This document shows, in pieces, positions 1 through 10,063 of a stretch of DNA of 64,000 bases; position 1 is the first letter of the stretch, and each line of letters opens with the position of its first letter. Source of the DNA: Rotaria sp. Silwood1 (lineage: Eukaryota > Rotifera > Eurotatoria > Philodinida > Philodinidae); assembly GCA_905250075.1 (NCBI GenBank), contig CAJNOP010000230.1, forward strand, positions 216,592-280,591. Reading direction: 5' to 3'. Under the pieces are notes generated by a model. The model was not told the origin of the DNA and did not search any database. It was given only the letters and a program-made list of their open reading frames with translations. A program made the translations under genes and the position numbers.

Positions 1-443
1 AAAGTTGTTTTCAATAGAGTATATGTAGTAGTGTTTTGAATATTGATCTTAATGATTTAAAACAGAATCATTATACTATTTATCGCCCTCGAATATATTC
101 TTTTCAAAAACAATCTTGATTCGATGTTATATTGAGAATAAAAAGTTTGATCGGAATTGTTTGTTGAAGTCGACTCATTTGAAAAGCATGAAGATATTTT
201 ATTTTGAAAGCTACAGGAAAACTTTTGAAAATCAATTTTTTCTATACGACTAAAAATTGATCGTTAAACTAAATATTGCCGAACTAAATTGCTCTTTGCA
301 TAATTTATCATCCTTCTCAAGGCATGCTGACAATATTTATCGATAAAATCATTCGTAATTTATGTTGCATTGTCGAAGAATTGTAGCTAATATAAATAAA
401 AGAGCATAGAATGATGACTAAACTAATAATTTATTCATTTTAG
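1..443. other. No gene seen
   Basis: AT-rich sequence with no open frame worth calling. It ends in a plausible splice acceptor (TTTTAG, 438-443) just before the AAA ATPase relic, so earlier exons of that gene may have been here or to the left, but I cannot recognise them. Confidence 0.5.
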
Positions 444-950
444 GATATGACAAAGCCGAGTTTCTTACCATTTCTTATGCAACATCCAAACTCAGTTCTG
501 ATTATAGAAGAGGCCGAAAATATAATTCGTGATCGAAACCAAGAAGATTTCATGACCAATTAGGCTGTTTCCAATTTGTTGAGTTTATCAGATGGTTTAC
601 TTCGTGATGCTGTGCATCAATAAATCATTAGCACTTTTCATTGTGATGTCCAAAGTATCAATGCTGCTCTTTTACGCGATGGACGACTTGTCATCGAACA
701 TAAGTTTGATAAACTCAGTACAGAAAATGCTCGTCGTTGGTGTGTTGAATTGGCTACACCTGGCAATGGTGACGACATTCACGAACCAATATCCTTAGCT
801 GGAATTTATGGACAAAAAACTGCAGCATTAGAAACTTTATCAGCTGACCTAGACAATGGACAAACAACAGCAAAAACTAAACGACAATCGAAAAAAATAA
901 GAAATAACCATCAGATTCCTTTTTCGATTTTTATTCATAGTTTTCTTTAA
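444..950 (+). pseudogene. AAA-family ATPase fragment, two in-frame stops
   Basis: One frame (position modulo 3 = 0) reads through 444-950 with the layout of the second half of an AAA ATPase domain. A hydrophobic strand ending IIEEAEN stands where Walker B should be. It is followed by SNLLSLSDGLL, a sensor-1-like ISTFHCD, and an arginine-finger-like ALLRDGRLV. A TAG interrupts the frame just after the Walker B region and a TAA lies just before sensor 1. The Walker A half is missing. The sequence precedes a lysine/arginine-rich tail and a stop at 948-950. The order of motifs resembles single-AAA ATPases common in bacteria, so an origin by horizontal transfer is possible; that is inference. A living gene using these stops as introns is unlikely, because no GT..AG pair removes them cleanly. 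Confidence 0.6.
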
Positions 951-2554
951 TCTAATGAAGTTAAAGAAAAGAGAATAAATAAAATCATAACAATCTCTTC
1001 CTGTTGATAATGAAATTTACACGAACGAAATATTTTATACAACATACGAGAACAGTGGTACTAGAGTTATGCAAAAATCTCAACTTTTGGAGTCTGCATT
1101 GCACTAGGCTCTTTTTTTGCTGACACAGAAGGTCCTGTAAATAATCAATCACCTTTTCATAGAAAGATATTTGACTGTGTGCAGTTCAGTACGCTGATTC
1201 TGAAAATTAGGAATGTATCGGCTCTTAGGCTTTACTTGATTCTAGGTCATAATTACCAAGGCCCGTCTGAACGAGGTATTTTTCATTAAATTCTATTTCT
1301 AATCAGTCTACCCAGCATCATCAGACAAAATATCGACAGCAATACATCTTCTAGACACTTCAACTTCAGATTAGCGATGTGAATATGCCTGTTCAGATCT
1401 ATGCAGATTAGACTTTCACCCACATACCACCATGACACTTACCCTCATCCTTAAGATCTTACGGTTCAATGATAGTTATGGGTTCTTTCTATAAAAACGC
1501 ACTTTCCTAATTCAAAAATAGAATAAACAAATTCATATCATGTTAATCTTAAAATAAAAAATAATGCGTTTCCCCAAACTTCTATCAATGCAAAGAAACT
1601 TTGAGCATTTGAGCGACATCACTAAACTCAAGAAAGCTCAATCAGGTGTTCGAAATATTATCTGTGTTTCCCCAATCTCGGTAGAAAATAACAAGGTCTA
1701 GAAACACGTTTTTCCCAGATAGTCTACAAGACAAAGTTTGCTAATCCAAAATCGACGTAGAGACATGATCAAGATGTGTATAATTTATGACAACTTGTTG
1801 AAGCTCAACCAATTGAGCTAAAAGTTTCGATTTTTACTTATATTGTCGAAGAGATAGATGGAAAATAAATTCCCATAGTGACACTCCGAGTCACGGTGAT
1901 ATTTAATCGGGTAGCCACTCTTGATCAACGGTTTGACATTGAAGCAAGCGACTTACTTGTTATTGGCTGTCTTTTTCTACCTCCACAGTTATAGTTTCTT
2001 CACCTTTCTTCTTTTCTCCGTTCCGTTTTACTATTTTTTCACTCTGTCGTAGCCTTAACATTTCTCTTGTTCATTTTTTTCTACCGTTATACATTTACGA
2101 TTAACATCCACGTATGCATCATTGACGTATATTTTATATTCTGACTACATTAATCATATGCACAAACTTAAAAGCTCGATCGATTCGTATATATTATTGA
2201 CCTGAATCTTTGATATTTTTCTAGGTTCATTAGGATCTGTGTTCACCAACACTAGAATCATAACTCGCGAGATGTTTGGAGCAATATTTTGTTACTTTAT
2301 TTTCATTTTCGAAGCATTTTAACAGAACAACATTTAACTCTAAAAACTATTGCATCTGCATAGTTTTTAGACGAAAAATTAACTATTTCTGTTTTTTTAT
2401 GTGAAATCATGTATTTGCTTTCGTAGTAAATTACCGTTACCTCAAGATATTTTTGATTTCTTTTTCTATGGCATCGATTGAAGCGATCGTGTGAAGTCTA
2501 CATCGCATTGGTGTCTGTTCTATTCATCAAAGAAACCTTCTACTTCACACTGAT
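951..2554. other. Non-coding stretch
   Basis: No convincing exon, RNA gene or repeat. It may contain the promoter and 5' exons of the diacylglycerol kinase-like gene, but none could be delimited. Confidence 0.4.
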
Positions 2555-3172
2555 GTGCCTGTATTTCATGTAAAACCTATAAATCGACTTCTGACTTGCT
2601 TCTCATTCAGTGCGCGACTTTGTTCATCAACCATGTATGCCATTCACTTCTTCCAGTTGCAAAAAGCAATGGAAAGTATGCATCATAGCATTCCACTATG
2701 TCGCCCATCATTTATGGATGTACATAATCAGTACCGCTGGTCATATGTTTCGACTCTTTCCCTACTGAGCACATATTTTAAAAATAAGGCATTAAAAGAC
2801 ACACCATATGGTACGGATGAACGAGCTTCAACCAAGTTAACATATGATGATGAAGCAGCAAGTGATTCTGCAACAACTTGCGCAGCAGGTAATGAAGGTA
2901 TCCAAGATGATGAAAACAGTGGCAAATGTGATTATGGTAAGTATAGGTAAGCTCAGATAGAAAATGTTAGTATTATTTTCATGTTATGATTCATATTTAG
3001 TAAAATTGTTGTTCGTTCGGAATGGTTACACCGCGTAGCTGATTCTTCTTTTCACTTTCGTGCGCAAATATCTGATCATCTTCAGATGAACGATATATCG
3101 TCAATATCAGTTATATTTTGTGAAACACGATCTGAAAGGAGTGTTGAAGTGTATAGGGTAGAAATTTTGCAC
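2555..3172 (+). CDS. Probable upstream exons of the diacylglycerol kinase-like gene
   Basis: An open frame from 2555 runs to about 2940, where GGTAAGTATAG gives a good donor. An acceptor (ATATTTAG, ending about 3000) opens a second frame of about 55 codons up to the minisatellite. Both pieces are on the same strand and immediately precede the kinase domain at 3332. The first contains a stretch (around 2740-2800) that could correspond to the linker after a C1 domain, and a long acidic, low-complexity tail. The second is where a Ras-association-like segment would fall in a theta-type diacylglycerol kinase. No complete cysteine-rich C1 domain is recognisable, so this N-terminal part is either highly diverged or decaying. 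The true start codon is not established. Confidence 0.3.
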
Positions 3173-3178
3173 CTCCCC

Positions 3179-3296
3179 CACAGACTGTGACAGAGAAAAT
3201 CCATACCCATCACAGACCGTGACAGAGAATCCAGGTACCCGTCACAGACCGTGACAGAGAATCTGGGTACCCATCACAGACCGTGACACAGGAATT
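3179..3296 (+). repeat. Four-copy minisatellite, 32-bp period
   Basis: The core CACAGACCGTGACAG (first copy CACAGACTGTGACAG) begins at 3179, 3211, 3243 and 3275, exactly 32 bp apart. Each unit carries a small palindrome (GTCAC-AGACC-GTGAC) and a GGTACCC-like spacer. It lies between the upstream exons and the kinase exon, in a probable intron: a donor-like GGTAGAA is near 3157 and an acceptor-like TTGTAG ends at about 3300. Confidence 0.9.
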
Positions 3297-3331
3297 GTAG
3301 TTGTAAAGCTCAAATATACGGTCAGCTACAA

Positions 3332-4657
3332 ATGTGTCGTAAGGAAATGGAACAAAAGGATTTCCATTTAATTAGTAACAGTAGGTCCATCGTGTTTCAC
3401 ATTTTTAATCCCGCAAGGGATTGCACTAACAGCTTTTTCATCAATAAACTTTCCGGCGGTCAGAAAGGTCAGGAAGTCTACCATATGCTCGTTCGTCTAC
3501 TCAATCCTCGCCAAGTATTTTTACTCAAAAACGATACAACTACTATACAAGCTCTGAGCACCTACTTGTCTTTGAACAACACACGTATTTGTATCTCCGA
3601 TGGTGATGACACAGTTAGCTTGGTGCTTAATCATCTTGTGAATGAATTTCCACGGTTGAAAAATCCACCAGCAAGCATTTGTTCATTAGATACTGGCAAT
3701 CATTTGTCAAGTGTACTTGGCTGGGGATATCGCTATGAATTGAGGCGATTGCTGAAAACACTTACACAAATAACTCGAGCACATCCCGTGTCACTCGATC
3801 GCTGGAAAATCCAAATTGAAATATTAGAAATGAACGCATCGAGTAAGCAATATATGAACATACGTCGACGTTTTTTCTCGTTCATGGATCATCCAAAGTT
3901 CATTCGCGATGCCAATCAGCCATTGTACGACAATCATCGCACGGCAATTAGAAAATTCTTTTTCAATTACATAAGTTTTGGATTTGATGCAGCAGTTGTA
4001 CTCGATTTTCACGTTCGTCGCACACGTAATCCATTTAAATTTACATTGCCATTCAAAAATAAAATTCTTTATATAAATGAAGCTCGCAAGTATTTCAAGG
4101 AATTTGCATTTGGAATGGCATGGAATTTAAGTGCATACATACGCTTAATTTGTGACAGGCAAGACTTGACTGATTCCATGCAACATTGTCATTCTTTAGC
4201 TGTGCTTAATACTCCAAGCTTTGGTTCTGGTACTCGTCTATGGGGCAGAATATCAACGAAAAGAAACACATCACAATTGAATAGTCAAAGATATGATGAT
4301 TCTTTTGATCAGACCTCCTCAAGTTCGTTTCAAACACATGACTTTCCTGTCAATGATCAGAAGAGCAGTCGAAGGATGACTTTTCATAATGTGACCCATC
4401 CTACTATGGAATATTTCAAGACACGAGATTTTGGTGATCGAAATATTCAAGTATTCAGTTTAAATATAAGGCAGATGGCTTTAATTCATATGAGTTTTTG
4501 TGGTAATCGCATTGCTCAATGCAGTCAAACACGCATCGAACTTAGCCATCCGATGCCCGTGCATATGGATGGTGAACCCTTCTATCCCGCTGGATCGGTC
4601 GCTGTCAATATCACACATGCTGGTCAAGTTATGGTATTGAGAAATGAAAATAGATAA
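3332..4657 (+). CDS. Diacylglycerol kinase-like protein with altered catalytic motifs (predicted pseudokinase)
   Basis: The 441-codon frame covers both halves of a diacylglycerol kinase: the catalytic domain (about residues 35-260), which in active enzymes phosphorylates diacylglycerol to phosphatidic acid, and the accessory domain (about 285-440). Recognisable family blocks are FINKLSGGQKG (residues 36-46), LLNPRQVF (56-63), LDRW (155-158), NYISFGFDA (212-220), FH..R..NPFKF, and near the end RIAQ and MPVHMDGEP. The two nucleotide-binding motifs are changed. GGDGT reads DGDDT (residues 90-94) and GTGND reads DTGNH (120-124). A Gly-to-Asp change in the first motif is the classic way to kill these kinases, so the protein is probably inactive, yet the frame is fully open. 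An in-frame acceptor upstream (about 3300) suggests the ATG at 3332 is internal and that this is the last exon. It could be a young pseudogene or a regulatory pseudokinase. Confidence 0.8.
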   Translation: MCRKEMEQKDFHLISNSRSIVFHIFNPARDCTNSFFINKLSGGQKGQEVYHMLVRLLNPRQVFLLKNDTTTIQALSTYLSLNNTRICISDGDDTVSLVLNHLVNEFPRLKNPPASICSLDTGNHLSSVLGWGYRYELRRLLKTLTQITRAHPVSLDRWKIQIEILEMNASSKQYMNIRRRFFSFMDHPKFIRDANQPLYDNHRTAIRKFFFNYISFGFDAAVVLDFHVRRTRNPFKFTLPFKNKILYINEARKYFKEFAFGMAWNLSAYIRLICDRQDLTDSMQHCHSLAVLNTPSFGSGTRLWGRISTKRNTSQLNSQRYDDSFDQTSSSSFQTHDFPVNDQKSSRRMTFHNVTHPTMEYFKTRDFGDRNIQVFSLNIRQMALIHMSFCGNRIAQCSQTRIELSHPMPVHMDGEPFYPAGSVAVNITHAGQVMVLRNENR

Positions 4658-5596
4658 ATTCAGATTTGTTTCATTGGCAAAGAAGTTACACTTAATTATA
4701 TATCTATTTAAACTTATCCTCAACACTTTCCTACAGCCACCAATGTAGATCTATTTATGATATGTTTGATGTTGATAAGAAGCCTCGCTTGATGCAAAAA
4801 ATCTCACATATATGTTCTTCCTTTAGTATGAGACTTTTTGTTGAAGTAAAGATAGATATCTATTATTTTAAATAGAAAACGAAAGCGTTTCACGAGTTCA
4901 TTTAGAACTATCTATAATCATATTATTTATCAACATTACTATATTGGTATGATTAAAACGAATATGCTCAAATGACTGACTCCATTTCGTACGAAAGATT
5001 AGATAGAAATAATCATTTCACTAGAATGAAATCGAATCAACCATCATCCGTTATACTCTAAAAAACTCGAGATGGTCAACTCGTTTAACCACTTAATAGA
5101 ACTTTTATGCCTATTCAAACTAGTCTTTTGAAAATTAAAATTACTTGTACTTCGAGATTGTTCACTAAGCTATCTATCATATTTATTTGAATATCTTCCA
5201 CAACTGGAACGACTCAGCTATACACGCAATTCTCCTTGACTACCTGAAAAACATTGTCTAAGACATGTTGACAACAAGTTTCTTTTTTTAATATCATCTA
5301 TGTTTTAATGTATGAACTCAATGTAAAGTGTATGACAGAAGAGAATGCACGGAATCATTTTATCAAAAACTGTAGTTAAAATTACATTGTCTGTAAATTG
5401 AAAAGATACATGGCGAATAATTCGTATTCAGTTTTATAGTCAAATATTAATAATACCGAGATGTTAAATAGTTCATGAGTTACAAATGACTGATGCATCC
5501 AATTTTTGAATGTGGATTATAAATATGAGAAAATTAATTAAAACAATGAGTTCCTATATGCAATTATAGATGAATGCATGTAACAAGGATTCATAT

Positions 5597-5646
5597 GGGT
5601 GTGGGTGTGAAGATGCATCTACTTCTTGTTCTACATCGACACCCTC
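5597..5646 (-). repeat. G-rich hairpin element
   Basis: G arm TGGGTGTGGGTGTG, loop with CTTCTTGTTC (the family loop reversed), and a short C arm ACACCCTCC. The right arm is degenerate. Confidence 0.6.
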
Positions 5647-6574
5647 CAGCAGTCTTGTGTAAGAGAATGACGAGATTGAACCTGAAGTTAACGAAATCAT
5701 AAAAAAAAGAATGAACTTATTGATTATTTCACATAAACAGAGTTACTATGTTCAATGCTGGTGAGTATACCTGTTCTACCTAAACGATACTGACACCCAT
5801 AGTCTCCGACTTCTGCGTCGATTGATGTATAATTTCTGAGTGGCTTTATGCTCAGTCGCATCATTCCAAGTATAACGATTCAAAATCTGATGACCTATCT
5901 GGTTTTATCATATTGTAAAGGTCTCAGTCAAACACAATTTAACTACATGCATACGGAACTCATACCATTCGACAGAGCTTGCAACTATGCATTGATAGAC
6001 ATAAAAAATCATCAGCGCCTTATATAGTCTGGCGAACTGCTGTAAATAATACAGCTTGAAATCCATGCTTGACCACTATCCAATGATTTCAAATATTTCT
6101 AGATACGCACAATTTCTTTTTATCCGCATAATATACAGGATGATCCAATAGTAAGGAAACAAAGTAAGGAAACTCAGAATTCTTTCCAATCTTTTCTTCA
6201 TAGATCGCTAGTCACATCTCATATTCGGACCATACATACTATACGATAATACTTAGACGAGCAGTCTATGATCAGCTTATACCCTTAAAGTTTTATTGAA
6301 AACTACTTGAACGTCTCTCGTGCACTTATAGATAACTGCCACAGAAGTCTGCTTTTTTTTCTGATTATAGTCAATTGATTTCTTTCCGTAATACTTCATC
6401 TTTGAGTAGTTTTCTATGCAAGAAATGTAAAACAACTTTCAGAATCAATAGAGTTTAAATTATTCAGTACGTTTTGATGCTAACAGACACAAAGATCGAA
6501 ATACAGCACAACAGGGAAATAATAAACTATTGCATTAATCATATTAGAGTACAAAGGGTGTAGGCAGGGTATGT

Positions 6575-6660
6575 ATGTGGTTGTTGGTGTGGGGTGTGGC
6601 TGTGGATTTAGAAAAGACTCGCACCCACATCCACAGCCAAATCCACACCCCACACCCATA
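6575..6660 (+). repeat. G-rich hairpin element, best preserved
   Basis: A 35-base G arm (6575-6609) containing GGTGTGGGGTGTGGCTGTGG is followed by the loop AGAAAAGACTC and a matching C arm (6622-6660) with CCACAGCC and CCACACCCCACACCC. Both arms pair over most of their length. Confidence 0.85.
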
Positions 6661-6739
6661 CATCCTGTGTTTCATCAGGCACTACCACTGGTTTTCACAG
6701 GCTGCTAGCCTCTGTTTATTCTAGTCAAACGATTATCTA

Positions 6740-6820
6740 TGGGTGTGGGTGTGGCTACAGGTATAAGTTAAGAAAAGAACCTTACCCACACACGCCACAT
6801 CTATACATCCACACCTACAC
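6740..6820 (+). repeat. G-rich hairpin element
   Basis: G arm GGGTGTGGGTGTGGC, loop containing TTAAGAAAAGAACC, and a C arm with CCCACACACGCCACA and CCACACCTACACC. It is the second copy within 200 bp. Confidence 0.75.
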
Positions 6821-7024
6821 CTTCAATACTCAGAAAAAAAAGAAAGATCCATTGCTTATAGTGCACCCATTGGTACACAACTCGATCTAACTATACAAGT
6901 CGAAAAAGAATCATTTTTGAATAAGCTTGTGGAGTTCATATTTCTTCAGAAATGATATTTCCTACTCAATAGTCACACTGCTATTGAATAACTTTGACGT
7001 CTTATTCAGTGCAAACACTGCTGA

Positions 7025-7990
7025 TCATTGTTGTTCGTGACTCTTGTCGATATTATATCTTTGAACACGATTGTTTAATCGGTCGACGACATACAGGTTG
7101 CCGTATCGATCAAATGATAAGCCCTCTGGATTATTCAGTTGATTCGCTTGTTCTCCTTCGCCATTTCCACCTGCCAGGATACTTCCCCGTGTTGCATCTT
7201 TGGGCCAACGCATTATTCGATGATTCCAAAGCTCTGCCACATAGACAGTGCCGCACCGATCGACAACCACTCCTTGAGGACCACACAATTGTTTCAGATC
7301 ACTTCCATAACCTTGATCACCAGCCACGACACTACCTTTTGACTCACCCTCCGCCCACTTCATCACACGATGATTTTGTTCGTCCGATACGTACAATGAA
7401 TTATCTCGGTCAACAAATATGTAGTAAGGCAAATGGAGTTGATGAAGGCCATCACCTTTTCCATTCCCACCTGCCACTACTGTCACATGACTCTCATCCA
7501 GTCGAAATCGTCGAATAAGATTCTCAGCAGGTGAAGAGACATAAAGAAATCCCTGATTGTTCATCGTCAAGCTGTAACAGTCGAATCCCGAGATGATTAT
7601 TTTTCCAGTCGTGCCACCATGACGAGGCCACTGCATCACTCGTCGATTGTTTCTGTCGCAGATAATGAGACTATTACTCGCTTTGTGTGCAATCATATCT
7701 GTTGGGCGATTCAGCTGATCGTTTCGGTCTCCTTCTCCATTTCCGCCAGCTACTACGACACCATTCGTTTCACCATACTTCCATGCCACGATACGGTGAT
7801 TCGCAGTATCAGCGACGAAGATAGTGTTATCTTCATCAATATAAAGTCCATGTGGTTCACAAAGTTGATCGTTTCTCGTACCTGGTCCATTTCCGCCAAC
7901 CACAGTAACACCGTTCTTGATCCATTCAGTGCTGGGTGAAATATCAGTGAGGCTACCACGCAGTGGTGGAGCTGAAAGAATACGAAGCAT
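7025..7990 (-). CDS. NHL-repeat beta-propeller protein
   Basis: A 321-residue frame made almost wholly of six NHL repeats. Each repeat has the pattern V.AGGNG.G...QL..P.G...D....YV.D..NHR...W. In animals NHL propellers bind protein or RNA partners; no RING, B-box or other domain is joined here, so the molecular role is not predictable. The third blade is shorter and lacks the AGGNG turn. The first ATG is at 7990, although the frame stays open a little further upstream and a TTTCAG just inside the 5' end could instead be a splice acceptor, so the true N-terminus, including any signal peptide, may lie in an earlier exon. The stop is at 7025-7027. Stand-alone NHL genes are numerous in bdelloids. 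Confidence 0.85.
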   Translation of the reverse strand: MLRILSAPPLRGSLTDISPSTEWIKNGVTVVGGNGPGTRNDQLCEPHGLYIDEDNTIFVADTANHRIVAWKYGETNGVVVAGGNGEGDRNDQLNRPTDMIAHKASNSLIICDRNNRRVMQWPRHGGTTGKIIISGFDCYSLTMNNQGFLYVSSPAENLIRRFRLDESHVTVVAGGNGKGDGLHQLHLPYYIFVDRDNSLYVSDEQNHRVMKWAEGESKGSVVAGDQGYGSDLKQLCGPQGVVVDRCGTVYVAELWNHRIMRWPKDATRGSILAGGNGEGEQANQLNNPEGLSFDRYGNLYVVDRLNNRVQRYNIDKSHEQQ

Positions 7991-8085
7991 TTTCAAACAA
8001 GTGAATATGATGATTCAGTGTTACATCGCGCAGCGAAGCAAACCTCTTGTCTAAGACAAAAGTCTGAAAAGTTTTGCGTGTACTT

Positions 8086-8135
8086 GGATGTAGGGGTATA
8101 GTAGGAGTTAAGAGGAGACCCATATCCATCCCCTC
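8086..8135 (+). repeat. G-rich hairpin element, diverged
   Basis: Arms GGATGTAGGGGTAT and ATATCCATCCCCT flank the loop TTAAGAGGAGACC, close to the family loop consensus. Confidence 0.65.
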
Positions 8136-9630
8136 GTCTCCCTTTATCTAAGCCTCTCTCGTCTACCATATCCATCCTTGAGCGATTTTCAAAGAGGTGT
8201 CAGAACATTCATAAGAGAGCAGAACTGGTGCGTTGCAATACATTTTCCCAAAATTTTAACTGTCTGAATACTGCAACTACTGTGGCATCGGAAAATGTGA
8301 ATTTTAAGAAGCGAAATAGACTATGCTGCATGGTCTTCATTAAAAGAATCTTATCAAAAAAAGTAGCCAAAAATATCTTTTTTGTTCATTTCTATATCAC
8401 ATTCGATTTTTTTTACTTTTCTGATTTGATACACATCCATTATGTGCAGTTGTCATTCATGGAATTTAACGATGAGCAAAAAAGTTATCCTTTAATGCAA
8501 ACTTATTTTTAGTTTCACACTGAAATAAGTACCATATTTTTTTCTTTCGTTTGTAACTTTAAAACTGACTATTAACTTAATGACATTGTATGTGTTTCTG
8601 TAAAAAAGCTTTTACATAGGTTCCAAAAAATTTGTCGCCTCACACATCACTAGCATCATGTTGCTTTGCGATCCTATAAATATCAAATAGATAGCCTCCA
8701 TCCACTCATTTGGCTATCGAAGCAGCACACTTTTTTAGAAATGAGAAAATGTGTTTTAACACGCCATTTTTAAAGAAAAATTTGATTAGAAAAACAATCC
8801 ATGAAAATTCTTAATTTGTATCAGACATCGTCAAAGATGCCATATGCTTAGGTAGCATGTAGAAAGTTTGTGTTCAAAATGAAAAAAAATAATAACCGGC
8901 GAATCATTATTAAGAAAAATTTTTATGATTCGACTCTCTTTTTTCAAGATTTGTGGTAATCCTACCAATAAGAAACCAGATTCCGCAAGAAAAAGTCAAC
9001 AAAAGAATCGATATTTGTAGTCAGAATCGTAGCGAGAAAAGTGTTGCGGATATTAGAAAGAACTCAACTTGTGTCTCATCGACCTACGAGAGACATATGG
9101 CATAGTGAACCAGTAACGTTCTTGATCAATGTGCCAAAGCTGAGAGCTTACTGACACGATCTTTAGGGAGATGAAGTTTAAATTTCATCATACATGACTA
9201 ACTGTGCTTGAGTCTGAATGGATGCTTTTTCTTCGTTCGCCTGCCATTTAAATTGCTTCAAATAAATGTAACTTCGAAAATCGTGGTACATAAGAATGTC
9301 AATGCTAGCAAAAAAGTAGAGTCAACATTCAAATTGACAACGGCGTACTTGCACACATAAGAGAAAAGATTTCGACGTAGTTCTCAACTAATCGGATGTA
9401 TTTCGAATAATTTTGAGAGAGCCTAAATATATTGTTTCTCCTTGTTTCTTTCATATTATTGTGAACATCCATTGATTCTATGGATTTTTATGAGTTGTCA
9501 TGAACTTGAGAGATTTCAAAACTTGTGAGAGACTAATACTTTTATTTTTAATAGATCTTGGTAGATCTCGAAGGTTTCATGATTCATCAAAATCCGTCTT
9601 TTTCTCTCTATTTAATACAACAGATAGAGA

Positions 9631-9709
9631 GTGGGAGAGTTGGTGTTGGTGTGAACGTACATGTGCGGCATGTGATTTCGGAGTACCAAAATTCACACCC
9701 ACACCCTCA
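9631..9709. repeat. G-rich hairpin element
   Basis: G arm GGTGTTGGTGTGAA and C arm TTCACACCCACACCCTC around a 40-base loop that lacks the usual purine motif. It abuts the left end of the long inverted repeat. Confidence 0.65.
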
Positions 9710-9710
9710 A

Positions 9711-10063
9711 GTAAAATATCTAAGAAGCGAAATGTTTATTTTATGAGAGATAACTGACAATGTTCATGTGAACTCTTTATCATTGTTATATGATGAGTAA
9801 TTTTTCTTTCAAAATATCATATTCTAAAGAGCGCCTGACTCTGCAAGTCTTTAAAAAAGAAACTCTCAAAATAAAAATAAAAAAAAAACAGGTTTTTTTT
9901 ACAAAACTTGAAATCATTAGCTATCTGATGCAGCGTCAGACGCTCTTTAAAATATGATATTTGGAAAGAAAAATTACTGATTACATAGGAATGATAAAAA
10001 GTTCATACAAACATTATTAACTGTCTTGCATAAAATAAAGATTTCACTTAACAAATATTTTAC
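9711..10063. mobile_element. Long inverted-repeat (foldback/MITE-like) element
   Basis: Two arms of about 130 bp mirror each other around position 9887. Outer ends are GTAAAATAT and ATATTTTAC. Inner paired blocks include AGTAATTTTTCTTTC with GAAAGAAAAATTACT, and GAGCGCCTGACTCTGC with GCAGCGTCAGACGCTC. The central 80-90 bp is A- and T-run rich. No coding capacity is seen. This structure is typical of a non-autonomous DNA transposon, but no clear target duplication was identified. Confidence 0.8.

Larger units (their letters stand above)
4658..7024. other. Intergenic, with three G-rich hairpins
   Basis: No gene recognised between the kinase-like gene and the NHL gene. The notable content is three members of the G-rich hairpin family, listed separately (5597, 6575, 6740). 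Confidence 0.5.
7991..9710. other. Non-coding stretch
   Basis: No gene recognised. It contains two hairpin elements (8086 and 9631) and runs into the foldback repeat at 9711. Confidence 0.5.

Noticed and set aside
7139-7939. Several plus-strand frames opposite the NHL gene
   Set aside because: They arise from the repetitive complementary strand of the NHL repeats.
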